The notes below the pieces were generated by a model. The model ran no database searches. It worked only from the letters and a program-made list of their open reading frames with translations, and was not told the DNA's origin. A stretch of 64,000 nt of DNA from Pedobacter rhodius (lineage in GTDB: Bacteria > Bacteroidota > Bacteroidia > Sphingobacteriales > Sphingobacteriaceae), in NCBI RefSeq assembly GCF_027213645.1, contig NZ_JAPWGL010000003.1, positions 905,843-969,842 on the forward strand, in the 5' to 3' direction. Positions 1 through 9,514 of the stretch are shown here, piece by piece; position 1 is the first letter of the stretch; each line of letters begins with the position of its first letter. Made by a program: the position numbers and the translations under genes.

Positions 1-86
1 ATTTCGACTGGAGCATAGCGAAATGGAGAAATCTTTGTAATCTAAAAACTAATTCAAAGATTTCTCCACTGCGGTCGAAATGACGG
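1..86. repeat. Palindromic intergenic repeat, family A
   Basis: Two arms pair almost perfectly: the left arm ends in ggagaaatctttg (25-37) and the right arm (55-86) begins caaagatttctcc and ends tcgaaatgacgg. A second member with the same words sits at 63781-63857, and shorter relatives at 24841-24904 and 51780-51815. This is the layout of a REP/MITE-like element; it has no coding capacity. The left edge may continue outside the window. Confidence 0.75.
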
Positions 87-95
87 CCTGAGACC

Positions 96-2387
96 TTATT
101 TGAACATGCTTTTTAGCTTCGCTAACTTTTCCTGCAAATCACCATCGGCATTTTTTGATTCTTGCTTTGGTTTAAAATTAGGTTTGTTGTTATTCGGCTT
201 GAAATCTTGTTTAGGTCTATCTGCGCTCGGATTTCTGCTTTGACCTTTTTGCTTAGCGCTTTCTTCCGTCTTCATCGACAACGAAATTCTTTTGCGGGCA
301 GCATCAACTTCCATTACCGTAACCTCGACTTTCTGATGAACTTTAACAACATCATTCGGATTGGCTACAAAACGATTGGCCAACTGACTGGTGTGTACCA
401 AACCATCCTGGTGAACGCCGATATCCACAAAGGCACCAAAATTGGTAATGTTCGTTACGATACCTGGCAGTTTCATCCCAATCCTTAAATCTGCAATTTC
501 ATTTACGCCATCGATAAAACTGAAAGCCTCGAATTGTTCACGAGGATCACGCCCGGGTTTTGCGAGTTCTTTTAAAATGTCGGTCAGTGTTGGTAAACCA
601 ATTTCATCCGTAACATACTGCTGCAATTTAATTTGTTTCTGAAGCTGTGTATCTTTCATTAAAGCCGAAACCGTTGTGCCTAAATCGCTGGCCATTTTAT
701 CTACCACAGCATAACGTTCCGGGTGAACGCCACTCGTATCTAAAACATTTTCAGCATTGCGGATGCGTAGGAAACCTGCAGCTTGCTCATAAGCTTTATC
801 ACCCAGGCGAGGCACTTTTTTCAGGCTTTCACGGTTTTTAAAAGCACCATTGGTATTTCTGTAATCAACAATGTTTTGAGCCAAAGTAGGGCCTAAGCCC
901 GAAACGTAAGCTAAAATCTGTTTCGAAGCTGTATTTAACTCTACGCCAACCGCATTCACCGCACTAATTACAGTGTCATCCAGGCTTGCCTTCAATTTAT
1001 TTTGGTCGACATCGTGCTGGTATTGGCCAACGCCAATAGATTTCGGGTCTATTTTGACCAGTTCTGCCAGTGGATCCATTAACCTGCGGCCAATGGAAAC
1101 CGCACCACGAACCGTAATATCCTGTGTTGGAAATTCTTCACGGGCCACTTCCGAAGCTGAATAAATAGATGCACCACTTTCATTGACCATTACAATGGTA
1201 ATATGCGGTAAATTTAATCCGCGAACAAACGCTTCGGTTTCTCTTCCCGCAGTTCCGTTGCCAATGGCAATGGCTTCAATATCATACTTCTCACAAAGCT
1301 GCTGAATAGTGAATTCAGCATTTTTTATATTTCCTTGGCCTGTATGTGGGTAAATTGCCGTGTTTTCCAGCAATTGACCTTGTTTATCTAAACACACCAC
1401 CTTACAGCCCGTACGGAAGCCCGGATCGATTGCCAATACGTTTTTTTGCCCCATTGGTGCTGCTAATAGCAGCTGACGGGCATTTTCTGCGAAAACCCTA
1501 ATCGCTTCCTCATCCGCTTTTTGCTTGGTTAACACGCGGAGTTCAGTTTCCATTGCAGGTTCAAGCAAGCGTTTATAGCCATCTTCCAATGCCTGCTGAA
1601 CTTGTTTCGAAGCGTCGTTGTTGGCTGCAATAAATTGATTTTCTAAAATCGCCAGCGCCTCTTCCGCAGGGGGCAGGGCATCTAAGCGCAAAATCAATTC
1701 TTTTTCGCCACGGCGCATGGCCAGAACCCGGTGTGAGGCCGCTGTTTTTACGGGTTCACTCCACTCGAAATAATCTTTATATTTTATGCCTTCTTCTTCT
1801 TTACCTTTAATGACTTCTGATTTAAAAACTGCTTTTTCCTGGAAGTAGATGCGCATTTTAGTGCGTGTTTCGGCATTTTCAGAAATCATTTCTGCGATGA
1901 TGTCACGAGCGCCGGCAAGTGCTTCATCTACCGTATTTACACCTTTTTCCGGATCAATAAAATTATTGGCAGAAGCTTCTAAATCGAAATTTTTCTGATC
2001 GAAAATCTGTAAAGCCAAGGGTTCTAAACCTTTTTCCTTTGCAACCGAAGCACGGGTTTTACGTTTAGGTTTGTAAGGCAGATAAATATCTTCTAAAAGC
2101 GAAATGGTTTCGGCTTCATTAATTTGTTTTTCAAGCTCAGGTGTTAGTTTCCCAAGCTCTGTCATCGATTTTAGAATCGCTTCGCGGCGTTTATCTAAAT
2201 CGCGTAATTGCAAAATCCGGTCGCGTATTGCCGCAACCTGAACTTCATCCAAACTTCCTGTTAATTCTTTACGGTAACGCGAAATAAATGGCACCGTTGC
2301 GCCTTCATCTAATAAGTTGAGGGTAGCGCTTACTTGTTTTTCTGCAACTTTTAATTCTGCAGCAATTATTTTATGGTGAGCTAACAT
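96..2387 (-). CDS. Tex family RNA-binding transcription accessory protein
   Basis: Tex is a cytoplasmic nucleic-acid-binding protein linked to transcription fidelity and stress tolerance. The 763-residue product has the family order: N-terminal helical region, YqgF/RNase H-like fold around LAIDPGFRTGCKVVCL (about 325-340), helix-hairpin-helix repeats (SGLGPTLAQNIVDYRN, about 500), and a C-terminal S1 domain (GMKLPGIVTNITNFGAFVDI, about 640-710) followed by a basic Lys/Asn/Pro-rich tail. The ATG at 2387 is preferred; an in-frame TTG two codons upstream (2393) is the alternative. Length matches the family. It stands alone, with no obvious operon partner, and the palindromic repeat at 1-86 lies just beyond its stop. 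Confidence 0.95.
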   Translation of the reverse strand: MLAHHKIIAAELKVAEKQVSATLNLLDEGATVPFISRYRKELTGSLDEVQVAAIRDRILQLRDLDKRREAILKSMTELGKLTPELEKQINEAETISLLEDIYLPYKPKRKTRASVAKEKGLEPLALQIFDQKNFDLEASANNFIDPEKGVNTVDEALAGARDIIAEMISENAETRTKMRIYFQEKAVFKSEVIKGKEEEGIKYKDYFEWSEPVKTAASHRVLAMRRGEKELILRLDALPPAEEALAILENQFIAANNDASKQVQQALEDGYKRLLEPAMETELRVLTKQKADEEAIRVFAENARQLLLAAPMGQKNVLAIDPGFRTGCKVVCLDKQGQLLENTAIYPHTGQGNIKNAEFTIQQLCEKYDIEAIAIGNGTAGRETEAFVRGLNLPHITIVMVNESGASIYSASEVAREEFPTQDITVRGAVSIGRRLMDPLAELVKIDPKSIGVGQYQHDVDQNKLKASLDDTVISAVNAVGVELNTASKQILAYVSGLGPTLAQNIVDYRNTNGAFKNRESLKKVPRLGDKAYEQAAGFLRIRNAENVLDTSGVHPERYAVVDKMASDLGTTVSALMKDTQLQKQIKLQQYVTDEIGLPTLTDILKELAKPGRDPREQFEAFSFIDGVNEIADLRIGMKLPGIVTNITNFGAFVDIGVHQDGLVHTSQLANRFVANPNDVVKVHQKVEVTVMEVDAARKRISLSMKTEESAKQKGQSRNPSADRPKQDFKPNNNKPNFKPKQESKNADGDLQEKLAKLKSMFK

Positions 2388-2640
2388 ATTCAAGATTAAA
2401 GAGGCAAAGCTAATCAGGATTTTGCTAAGATCTTTACGATGTTAGGATTTTACGACAGAACAACTAATTAATATTGTTTAAATCTGTGTTGTATTGCTTT
2501 ACCTATTCAGGTATTTTAAACTGAATAGTTAAAAGCTGTCATAAGACAAAAGCTATTGATGACTAAAAAATAAAACATAACCGGTTGCTATCGGTTTATA
2601 TAACAGCGCTCTGCAAAATGTATAACTAAATTTTATAATT

Positions 2641-2820
2641 ATGAAAAGTGCAAACACACCAAAAAACAATCCGACCACACAAGGAAGTTCAATAGCTGAC
2701 AGGGCAAATCACGATGTTAAAGTGGATAAGAAAATTCAGGGAATTACAAATGGCGGCGGACAACGTTCAGATCAGACATCGAATAAAGATAACCAACGCA
2801 AATACGATAACAAGAAATAG
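2641..2820 (+). CDS. Small hydrophilic protein, 59 residues
   Basis: An ATG-to-TAG frame of 60 codons, begins MKSANTPKNNPTTQG and ends DNQRKYDNKK. It is rich in Asn, Lys, Gln, Asp and Ser, has no hydrophobic segment, no signal peptide and no cysteine, so a small cytosolic, probably disordered protein is expected. It fills most of the gap between tex and the oxidoreductase gene, both on the other strand. I do not recognise the family. The evidence for coding is a continuous frame with soluble-protein composition and an AT-rich upstream region; conservation would decide it. Confidence 0.55.
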   Translation: MKSANTPKNNPTTQGSSIADRANHDVKVDKKIQGITNGGGQRSDQTSNKDNQRKYDNKK

Positions 2821-2830
2821 TTTAGAGGTA

Positions 2831-2896
2831 AGATGGAAAATGTAAGATGTTAAATTAAACTTTCCCTTTTACGTTTTCCATATTACATTTTCCATC
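2831..2896. repeat. Word-type inverted repeat, possible bidirectional terminator
   Basis: gatggaaaatgtaa (2831-2844) is the reverse complement of ttacattttccatc (2883-2896). The hairpin lies between the convergent small gene and the oxidoreductase gene. It belongs to the class of low-complexity spacer repeats seen elsewhere in this window. Confidence 0.6.
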
Positions 2897-2897
2897 C

Positions 2898-3575
2898 TTA
2901 CAAGGGTTCTCCAGCCAGTTCAATAATATCTCTTCCTTCTAAAACTTTTCTTTCATTATTGTGGCTTAAGGTATTAATCATGGCATCGCCAAGTTCAGTC
3001 ATTTTGCAAAATCCATTCGGAAAAAAGCGTCGGCCAACCGGAAACATCCAGTTAACATATTTATAAAATTTGTGGGCAAATTTCTGGCCTTTAATCGGTT
3101 TTATAAATCCCGGCCTGAGGTTAAAAACCTGTTCGAATGGTAATTTCATCAGGTCATTTTCCGTTTTCCCCTTTACCTTTTGCCAGTTTAACCTGCCATT
3201 CACATTTGTTCCGCTTCCGGAAACATAGCAAAAGGTCATCTTATTATTGAGCCTGCTCAGTATTTCGGCAACATGCATGGTAAGGGTATAAGTCATTTCA
3301 AAATAAGTAGCCTCACTTGCGCCGACAGATGTAATTCCAAGGCAAAAGAAACAGGCATTATATCCGCTAAGCTCGTTTTCAATCGGAGAAAAATCAAAAA
3401 AATTCTGATGGATAATTTCTTTTAACTTTGGATGTACATAGCCGCACGATTTACGGTTAATCACTAAAACCGAATCAATTTCAGGGCTATTTAAGCACTG
3501 AATCAAAACACCTTCACCAACCATCCCGGTTGATCCGGTAATAATTACATGATTTTCTGCTCTTGTTTTTCCCAT
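2898..3575 (-). CDS. NAD(P)-binding Rossmann-fold oxidoreductase/epimerase-like protein
   Basis: The 225-residue protein opens with HVIITGSTGMVGEGVLIQCL, a GxxGxxG dinucleotide-binding loop of the atypical short-chain dehydrogenase type, and has the short, lid-less architecture of HTATIP2/YwnB-like proteins. A conserved FCYVSGSGTN segment sits at about 135-145, and NLRPGFI follows. The usual Tyr-x3-Lys catalytic pair is not clear, so substrate and reaction are unknown. It is cytoplasmic, with no signal peptide. It reads convergently with the small gene at 2641 and is 35 bases downstream of the gene at 3611-4363, with which it may be co-transcribed. Confidence 0.8.
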   Translation of the reverse strand: MGKTRAENHVIITGSTGMVGEGVLIQCLNSPEIDSVLVINRKSCGYVHPKLKEIIHQNFFDFSPIENELSGYNACFFCLGITSVGASEATYFEMTYTLTMHVAEILSRLNNKMTFCYVSGSGTNVNGRLNWQKVKGKTENDLMKLPFEQVFNLRPGFIKPIKGQKFAHKFYKYVNWMFPVGRRFFPNGFCKMTELGDAMINTLSHNNERKVLEGRDIIELAGEPL

Positions 3576-3610
3576 AAAATAAAATGTTAAAGTTGATTTA
3601 ACTGTTAAAG

Positions 3611-4363
3611 TTAATCTTTGTTTGGCTTAATAAACTCGGTGTAACTTTTCTTTACATACATAAGCAGCTGATAATCGTTCATTTTTCGGATTTCCGTAGC
3701 TGACGGCCGATATTTTTGAATAAAACTTTGTAAAGAATCACCCTCAAGTTTGGTGATTGATGCTATTTTTTCTACATCAAAACGATGATTAATGTAATTG
3801 CTTTCTTCATCTTTCAGCTGTACTTTTTGCAATTTGGATATTGAAGATTTATTTTTTGTGAGTAAACCAATCGTTTTTAAAACATCAAGACTAATAATAG
3901 AGGAGGTGGAATTTGAAACTAAATTAGAGCCAAATGTTGGATAGCGCCATCCTTTTTCTACAAGCATATCTTTTACACCCGGCGCTTTGTAGGCGAAAAT
4001 GGTTGCGTAGTCTTTCCGCAATTTTAGAGAGTCGGCAAGGTAATCGCGTTTAGGTAAAATGAGTACATCATTCAGGTTTATGGATGATTGTTTTAGGTAA
4101 ATTGTAATGTCTTTAAAATTGTTGCTTAAATTCAAGTCGTAATCCTGGTAGCCTAATTTTTTAACCTTTATAATATCTGGTGAAGATTTTTTTTGAAACG
4201 AGAATTTTCCGCTGCCTGTGGTAATTATGGTTTGCGTGCCGTAAATTATCACGACATTGTCTACAGGTAATTTCGAAGTGTAGTCCAATACCTGCCCGTT
4301 AATCTGCTGCGCAGAGATTTTACCAGATATAAGAATTAATGTCAGGATGAAAAAGATTCTCAT
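3611..4363 (-). CDS. Secreted carboxypeptidase-regulatory-like domain protein
   Basis: A 250-residue protein with a signal peptide (hydrophobic start, SAQQ cleavage region) followed by INGQVLDYTSKLPVDNVVII, the start of a carboxypeptidase D regulatory-like (CNA-B/transthyretin-like) beta-sandwich of about 85 residues. The rest is lysine-rich and helical. In Bacteroidota such domains usually precede TonB receptors; here the domain stands alone, so this is a periplasmic or outer-membrane-associated protein of unknown function. A paralogue with the same architecture lies at 38727-39440. Both share a 'linker, long helical part, YRP' layout. Confidence 0.75.
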   Translation of the reverse strand: MRIFFILTLILISGKISAQQINGQVLDYTSKLPVDNVVIIYGTQTIITTGSGKFSFQKKSSPDIIKVKKLGYQDYDLNLSNNFKDITIYLKQSSINLNDVLILPKRDYLADSLKLRKDYATIFAYKAPGVKDMLVEKGWRYPTFGSNLVSNSTSSIISLDVLKTIGLLTKNKSSISKLQKVQLKDEESNYINHRFDVEKIASITKLEGDSLQSFIQKYRPSATEIRKMNDYQLLMYVKKSYTEFIKPNKD

Positions 4364-4451
4364 TTTCCGATTAGCTTTTAGCTAAAATAGAATATAATAA
4401 TTAGGCAGTTAAAACTTTAACAGAACTTAACGTTCATTTTTTTCTTTTTAC

Positions 4452-4481
4452 AAAAAAGGTTCCGATTTTAATCGGAACCTT
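4452..4481 (-). terminator. Intrinsic terminator of the S9 peptidase gene
   Basis: aaggttccgat (4456-4466) pairs with atcggaacctt (4471-4481), an 11-bp stem. Read on the minus strand it is followed by a run of six T. It starts 16 bases after the stop of the peptidase gene. Confidence 0.85.
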
Positions 4482-4497
4482 GCTCGTATATTCTTGT

Positions 4498-6639
4498 CTA
4501 CCGCATTGTCGGTGGTTTCATTTGATAATCATAAGGCGGTTGAGCACCCAATAAATTTTGTACGAAGTAATCCCATCTTCTTCTCATCATATATGGCGAA
4601 TAGGCACCATAGCCATGTGCACTATTCGGGAAAATTACTAAATCGAAAGATTTATTTGCTTTTTCCAAAGCCTCAACAACCAATAAAGTATTGTAAGGCG
4701 GTACGTTGTCATCCATCATTCCATGAACGAGCATTAACTTTCCTTTTAAATTTTTGGCATAATTCTGATTGGCCTGAGCATCATAGTCGGCATTTTCAAC
4801 TAAGCCATTATAGCGTTCGCCCCAATCATCTTCATAGTTCCTGTTTTCATGGTTTCCGGATTCAGAAATACCAACTTTAAAGAAATCAGGGTAACGGAAC
4901 ATCGCTGCTGCAGTTGCGAAACCACCGCCTGAGTGGCCCCAGATACCAACTTTTGCGGTATCTATCGGGTATTTTTCAGCAAGTTGTTTAATTGCTGTAA
5001 TCTGATCAGGTAAGGTATTTTCAGCCATGTTGCCATAACTCATATCGTGGAAACTTTTAGAGCGGTTGGGGTTACTGGTTCCTTCCATTACGACAACGAT
5101 AAAACCTAATTCAGCTAAACATTGGTTGTCGCCACGGGAAGCCGCAAATGACCAGCTGCCCACACTGCCGCCTTGTGGACCGGGGTAAATATAATCGATA
5201 ACCGGATATTTTTTGCCGGCATCCATTTTGGTTGGGGTAAAAACCAAACCATAAATATCGGTTTTTCCGTCTGCCGCTTTAACAGAAACCGGTGTAGGCG
5301 CTTTCCATCCAGTAGCCGTTAGTCTCGAAACATCTGTTTTCTCCAATTCAGAAATTAATTTGCCATCCATACTGCGGAATACACTCACAGCAGGCACATT
5401 GGGTTGAGAATAGGTATCTATAAAATATTTGCCAGATGGTGATATGGTAACCGTATGATTTCCCGCTTCGGGCGTTAAATCAACTAATTTTTTCCCATCA
5501 AAACCAATTTTGTAAAAATGGCCGAAATAAGGGTTTGTCTTGTCTTGTCCGTTCGCAATGAAATATAAGGTTCTTGTGTTTTCATCAACCTTTAGCAAGC
5601 GGGTAACCACCCAATTGCCTTTCGTAATTTGGTTTTTTACCTTACCTGTTGTTGCATCATATAAATATAAATGACCCCAGTTATCCCTTTCCGAATACCA
5701 AAGAATTTCTTTTGTTGCCGGTAGATACCGCCAGTTGATGGCGCCTTGTCCGGATTCGTATTGCGTTTTTACGGTTTCTTCAAATACTTCGCGAACGGCG
5801 CCGGTTTCTGCATTTGCAATACGGAACTTTTCATTTTTATGGTCACGTGAGGTGGATACGAAAGCGACTTCAGAACCATCGGCTTTCCAGTCGATATCAT
5901 CAAAAGTTCCGCTGCTCGAGATGTCATCACTAAGGGTTGCACGGTGTGGATCGGGCGGTATATTTAGCGAAATCACTTTTGGGTTTTCCACATCAATAAC
6001 AACTCTTCTGATGGTTGCGATCTCTTTATCGCCGGGCAATGGATATTTCCATGCGCTGAGTTTTGGGGCACCCACATTGGTGCTTACCAGGTACATATCT
6101 TTTGAATTACGCTGGTCTTGCTGAAAAGTAGCTATCTTTTTCGAATCCGGCGACCAGCGTAAAATTGCGCCATCACTGTGTTTCCAGCCTGCGTTATCGG
6201 TTGCATAGCCATAATCTTTAATGCCATCGGTTGTTAACTGGGTTAATTTGCCGGAAGCGATATCTTTTACATAAAGGTTGTAATCTTTAATCAGTATTGA
6301 TTTTTTACCATCCGGAGAAACAACTTCTCCGCGGGCACCCCGGCGGAAGTTTTGTGCGCCACCGCCATTACTCTTATATTCAGTTGTTAAGGTTTTAGTC
6401 TTTTTTAGCGGGTCTACTAAGAAACTTTGTTCGCCATCGGCAGTTCTCGTCGTATACCAGAATTTATCACCCTCCAGCCAGTTTGGTTGCGAAAACGTAT
6501 GGTCGATATATTTTGCCGTGTTGTAACTTAAAAAACTTTCGGCATGTTCATAATCTTTTGATCTTAATGAAGCGCTTTGCTGCGCATTAACTGTAACTGC
6601 ACAAGTACATGCCGCTACAGCCAGTAAATATCTATTCAT
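4498..6639 (-). CDS. S9 family dipeptidyl-peptidase IV-like serine peptidase
   Basis: This 713-residue exported peptidase removes dipeptides from peptide N termini, a typical periplasmic step in peptide use in this phylum. A signal peptide (MNRYLLAVAACTCAVTVNAQQ region) is followed by the DPPIV_N beta-propeller (about 80-450; SPDGKKS, WSPDSKK and similar blade motifs) and the alpha/beta hydrolase domain. The catalytic triad is visible: Ser in GHSGGGFA (about 570), Asp in MMDDNVPP (about 645) and His in NSAHGYG (about 675). Full family length. It is followed by its own terminator and appears monocistronic. Confidence 0.93.
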   Translation of the reverse strand: MNRYLLAVAACTCAVTVNAQQSASLRSKDYEHAESFLSYNTAKYIDHTFSQPNWLEGDKFWYTTRTADGEQSFLVDPLKKTKTLTTEYKSNGGGAQNFRRGARGEVVSPDGKKSILIKDYNLYVKDIASGKLTQLTTDGIKDYGYATDNAGWKHSDGAILRWSPDSKKIATFQQDQRNSKDMYLVSTNVGAPKLSAWKYPLPGDKEIATIRRVVIDVENPKVISLNIPPDPHRATLSDDISSSGTFDDIDWKADGSEVAFVSTSRDHKNEKFRIANAETGAVREVFEETVKTQYESGQGAINWRYLPATKEILWYSERDNWGHLYLYDATTGKVKNQITKGNWVVTRLLKVDENTRTLYFIANGQDKTNPYFGHFYKIGFDGKKLVDLTPEAGNHTVTISPSGKYFIDTYSQPNVPAVSVFRSMDGKLISELEKTDVSRLTATGWKAPTPVSVKAADGKTDIYGLVFTPTKMDAGKKYPVIDYIYPGPQGGSVGSWSFAASRGDNQCLAELGFIVVVMEGTSNPNRSKSFHDMSYGNMAENTLPDQITAIKQLAEKYPIDTAKVGIWGHSGGGFATAAAMFRYPDFFKVGISESGNHENRNYEDDWGERYNGLVENADYDAQANQNYAKNLKGKLMLVHGMMDDNVPPYNTLLVVEALEKANKSFDLVIFPNSAHGYGAYSPYMMRRRWDYFVQNLLGAQPPYDYQMKPPTMR

Positions 6640-6745
6640 ATCGTATTTATTCTTTGTGATAAAATTAATACTGTTTTAGCATTTGTGATTATTTTATCAA
6701 GAATAATACAAAATAATGGGTTAAGGGATTAATTTCAATAAAAAC

Positions 6746-8328
6746 CTAGGCAAATTCGTTCTGTTTAATCAGGTTTTCCATACAATAGTCGGCAATCGCA
6801 ACAATGGTTATAAATGGATTTACACCAATTGTTCCAGGAATTAAGGATTCGTCTAAAACATAGAGATTTTCATGTGCCTTCAGTTTGCCATAGGCATTAG
6901 TGGATTCTCCTAAAACACAGCCCCCTAAAGGATGATAACAGATATTAGCACCAAAACCATTTTTAAATAGTAAATGACTTCTGGTTCCGCCATTGGCCTG
7001 ATTCATTTTGCGAACAAAATATTTCGCATTTTCTTTCATTTTTCTGGTATTGCTTTCATCCCAATCTAATTCCAGTTGTTTATTTACCTTATCAAAAGAT
7101 ACCGTTCCTTTCTTATCTACTTTGTTGATGAGTAAATATAATGCCGTGGCGACATCCATGCCCATGGGAAAGGGCGCAATTTCCGTGAAAAAAGCATGTT
7201 CTTTATCATCCCAATGATCAATACTAGCTACCGGAATAGTGGATTGCTGCGCACCGGTACCGCCGGATTAGAATTTAACCCAGTTTCTTCCGGTCATAAA
7301 GTTTCCATTGTTTCCCCAGTTTTTTCCAACTTCCTCAACAACAGGGAAGTTTTTAGTTGACTGCGCATTTAGCAGCAGTTTTAAAGTGCCCATAGTGCCA
7401 GCTGCTATAATTAATTTTTTGCAATGAAAAATTTTATTGGCTAAGGTATTCCCTGAAGTATCGATTTGTTTCGCGGTCAAACTATAGGTTTTATCGTTAT
7501 TCAGCTCCATTTGTTCCACACAGTGAAGATCGAGAATTTCGAGGTTGCCGGTGTCCAATGCTTTTTTAAGGTAAGTCTTATCTAAGCTATTCTTGCCATG
7601 ATTGTTGCCATAAATTACTTCTGTATTTAAAGCAGAACGAGGTACCTCATTTTTAAATTCCTTTTCCATATACTTAAAATCATATACGTTAGGAACCCTT
7701 ACTGTTTTAAAGCCGGCCTTATGTGCTTCAGCTTCTCCTACTCTTGTAAATTTATAATATGGGGCAGTCGTTTAGAAACTGTTCATCAATTACATTTGCT
7801 TTGAGTTCTTTATTCGCCAATGGAAAATAAAAATTGTAAAATTTTTCAGCATCGAGTTCAGGAAAAACTTCTTTAAAATACGCTTTTTTGGGTGTTACTG
7901 CCATTCCTCCGTTTACTATGGAACCACCACCAACGCCTCTGCCTACCCAAACATTTATATTTTTAAAATCCAAACGATCTAAAGCGCCGGTAAAAGGTGT
8001 TAATGGGAAAATATTCATAAATGGAGCAATGGTTTTATTTTTTAACCAGGCAGCACTTTTTCCAGGTTTTAACAAACTGGAATAGGGAATCCCCGATTTA
8101 CCCCAGTTTAACCCCATTTCCAGCATTAATACTTTCTTTCCGGCTTCACAAAGTCGTAGAGCAGCAACCGCAACCACCATATCCAGAACCGATAATAACG
8201 ATCGGTACTTCAGTTTCCTTTGGTTTTTCAACTTTTGAAGTTTTTGAAAGATAAGGAAATTTTGCACTTGCAAAGCATAAGCCACTTACGGCTAAAATAC
8301 CGGATGTAATAAATTTTTTTCTGTTCAT
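6746..8328 (-). pseudogene. GMC (cholesterol-oxidase-like) oxidoreductase, disrupted
   Basis: FAD-dependent GMC oxidoreductases oxidise alcohols. Pieces of one are in order: a Tat/Sec-like leader (MNRKKFITSGILAVSG) and the FAD loop IVIIGSGYGG; the flavin segment RGVGGGSIVNGGMAV; LIIAAGTMGTLKLLLNA; and the C terminus CYHPLGGCVLG...LIPGTIGVNPFITI. Three lesions separate them. An extra T near 8172 shifts frame right after the FAD loop. An extra base in the GGGG run at 7761-7764 shifts it again; removing one base restores CPYYKFTRVGEAE. An in-frame TAA at 7268-7270 precedes SGGTGAQQST in the same frame. Homopolymer errors could explain the frameshifts but not easily the stop, so real decay is likely. 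Confidence 0.88.
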
Positions 8329-8391
8329 ATTTTTCTTGTTGCTCTAAACTTCGATGTGGAAATTTTTATAATTGGTTAATCCGTATTATAT

Positions 8392-8676
8392 CTATCTGAA
8401 AACCCTTGTCCAGTGTTCTGTTCTTCCGATAAGGGAGATGCCGATGTAACCGCGTAAATCGAGTGCATCAGCGTTTTGCATGGTGAGGTTACAACTGTAT
8501 GTTTTATCCTTTTCAGGATCATGAACTTTCCCTTTATATATGCTTTCACTTTCTTTTTTTAACCCGGTCATAATCATAGCGCCGTAGAATTTCCTGGCTT
8601 TTGCACTTTGGTCTTTTGTCCAAACCAGTTTCCCATAATACAAACCATCCTTTTCTCTGTGAATTTGAATTTTGCA
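8392..8676 (-). pseudogene. DUF2147 protein, 5' end missing
   Basis: The readable frame covers KIQIHREKDGLYYGKLVW through RGYIGISLIGRTEHWTRV, the C-terminal three quarters of a DUF2147 domain (a small exported beta-barrel-like protein of unknown function). The signal peptide and first strand are absent: upstream of Lys-Ile-Gln the frame meets TAG at 8677-8679, and the DNA immediately changes into the TetR fragment on the other strand. The gene therefore seems cut by a deletion. A TTG at 8643 could start a shorter product, but this would lack an export signal. Confidence 0.75.
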
Positions 8677-9091
8677 CTATAATACGCCGTATGAAATATT
8701 ACGGGAGATGGAAGATGAAATGTTTAATGCATTAATGGATTCCATAAAAGATATTGACAATGTAGATGGTCTGATATTGGCGGCCTGCAAGACTTTGGCG
8801 CGAGATAAGAAAATGAGTGAGGTTATTTTTTCGGAAATTGATGCAAGCAGTGTGCTTTTCAAAACATTAGCTTCTTTCAGGAACCGGGAATTGCCAACAA
8901 CTAAAAATGGCGAACCGAATAAACAAAACTTATTGGTGGATAAAGCATATCTGTTTGGAGAGAAGGGAACAATCGCAATTATCCAGGATTGGGTTTTGGG
9001 CGGCTTTAAAGAACCTGCCGAATTAATAGCAGAGATCATTTCTTTTCTGGTTCAAAATATAAACGAATCTATAAAGAGCTATGGCAAGTGA
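8675..9091 (+). pseudogene. TetR family regulator, helix-turn-helix domain missing
   Basis: The frame reads HYNTPYEILREMEDEMF and continues through a TetR-like ligand-binding domain (FGEKGTIAIIQDWVLGGFKEPAELIAEI). Family members have about 50 residues before this point holding the DNA-binding helix-turn-helix; here the frame runs into TGA (8666-8668) with only a TTG (8672) as possible start. The fragment abuts the truncated DUF2147 gene, so a single deletion probably removed both 5' ends and the shared promoter region. It was likely the regulator of the divergent DUF2147/GMC genes. Confidence 0.75.
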
Positions 9092-9340
9092 ATGAAAAGC
9101 CTATGCCGGTGAAAAGCTTTTAAATAATATAATCTGAGTGTATATTGTTAACTTAAATTGAACGAAATTACTGTTATCAGCCACATCAATTCTAATTCAA
9201 CAAAAACGATGAGACCACTAAAAGACTTAATACGGTAGGTTTGTCCAACCTGCAAAGATGTTAAAGCTTCAATTACCCAAATTATTCATGTAGTAAATGT
9301 ATATTAATCACAAAAGATAAAAAAGGTAGGTAAAGTTCTC

Positions 9341-9478
9341 TTAGTTGGCTTTCAACGAAAGTTGGAAATTAAAATTATTAGGTTCTGAAGTTAACCACCA
9401 ATATATTTTTATCTCTTCAATTCCTTCTTTGACCATTTGATTAGGAAAAGCTACTTTTCTTTTGATTCTTTTTTCCCA
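9341..9478 (-). pseudogene. Possible C-terminal fragment of an unknown gene
   Basis: The 9092-9514 spacer holds no intact gene. On the minus strand a 45-codon open stretch without a good start reads WEKRIKRKVAFPNQMVKEG, then EEIKIYWWLTSEPNNFNF, and stops at 9341. It looks like the end of a real protein by composition, but I do not recognise it. The plus strand of this spacer shows nothing. Confidence 0.25.
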
Positions 9479-9514
9479 TCAGATCTATTTGGATGATAAC
9501 CATTAACTGTTAAG

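Noticed and set aside
6746..8328. Several separate small genes in the GMC region
   Set aside because: They join into one GMC oxidoreductase when two extra bases and one stop are corrected.
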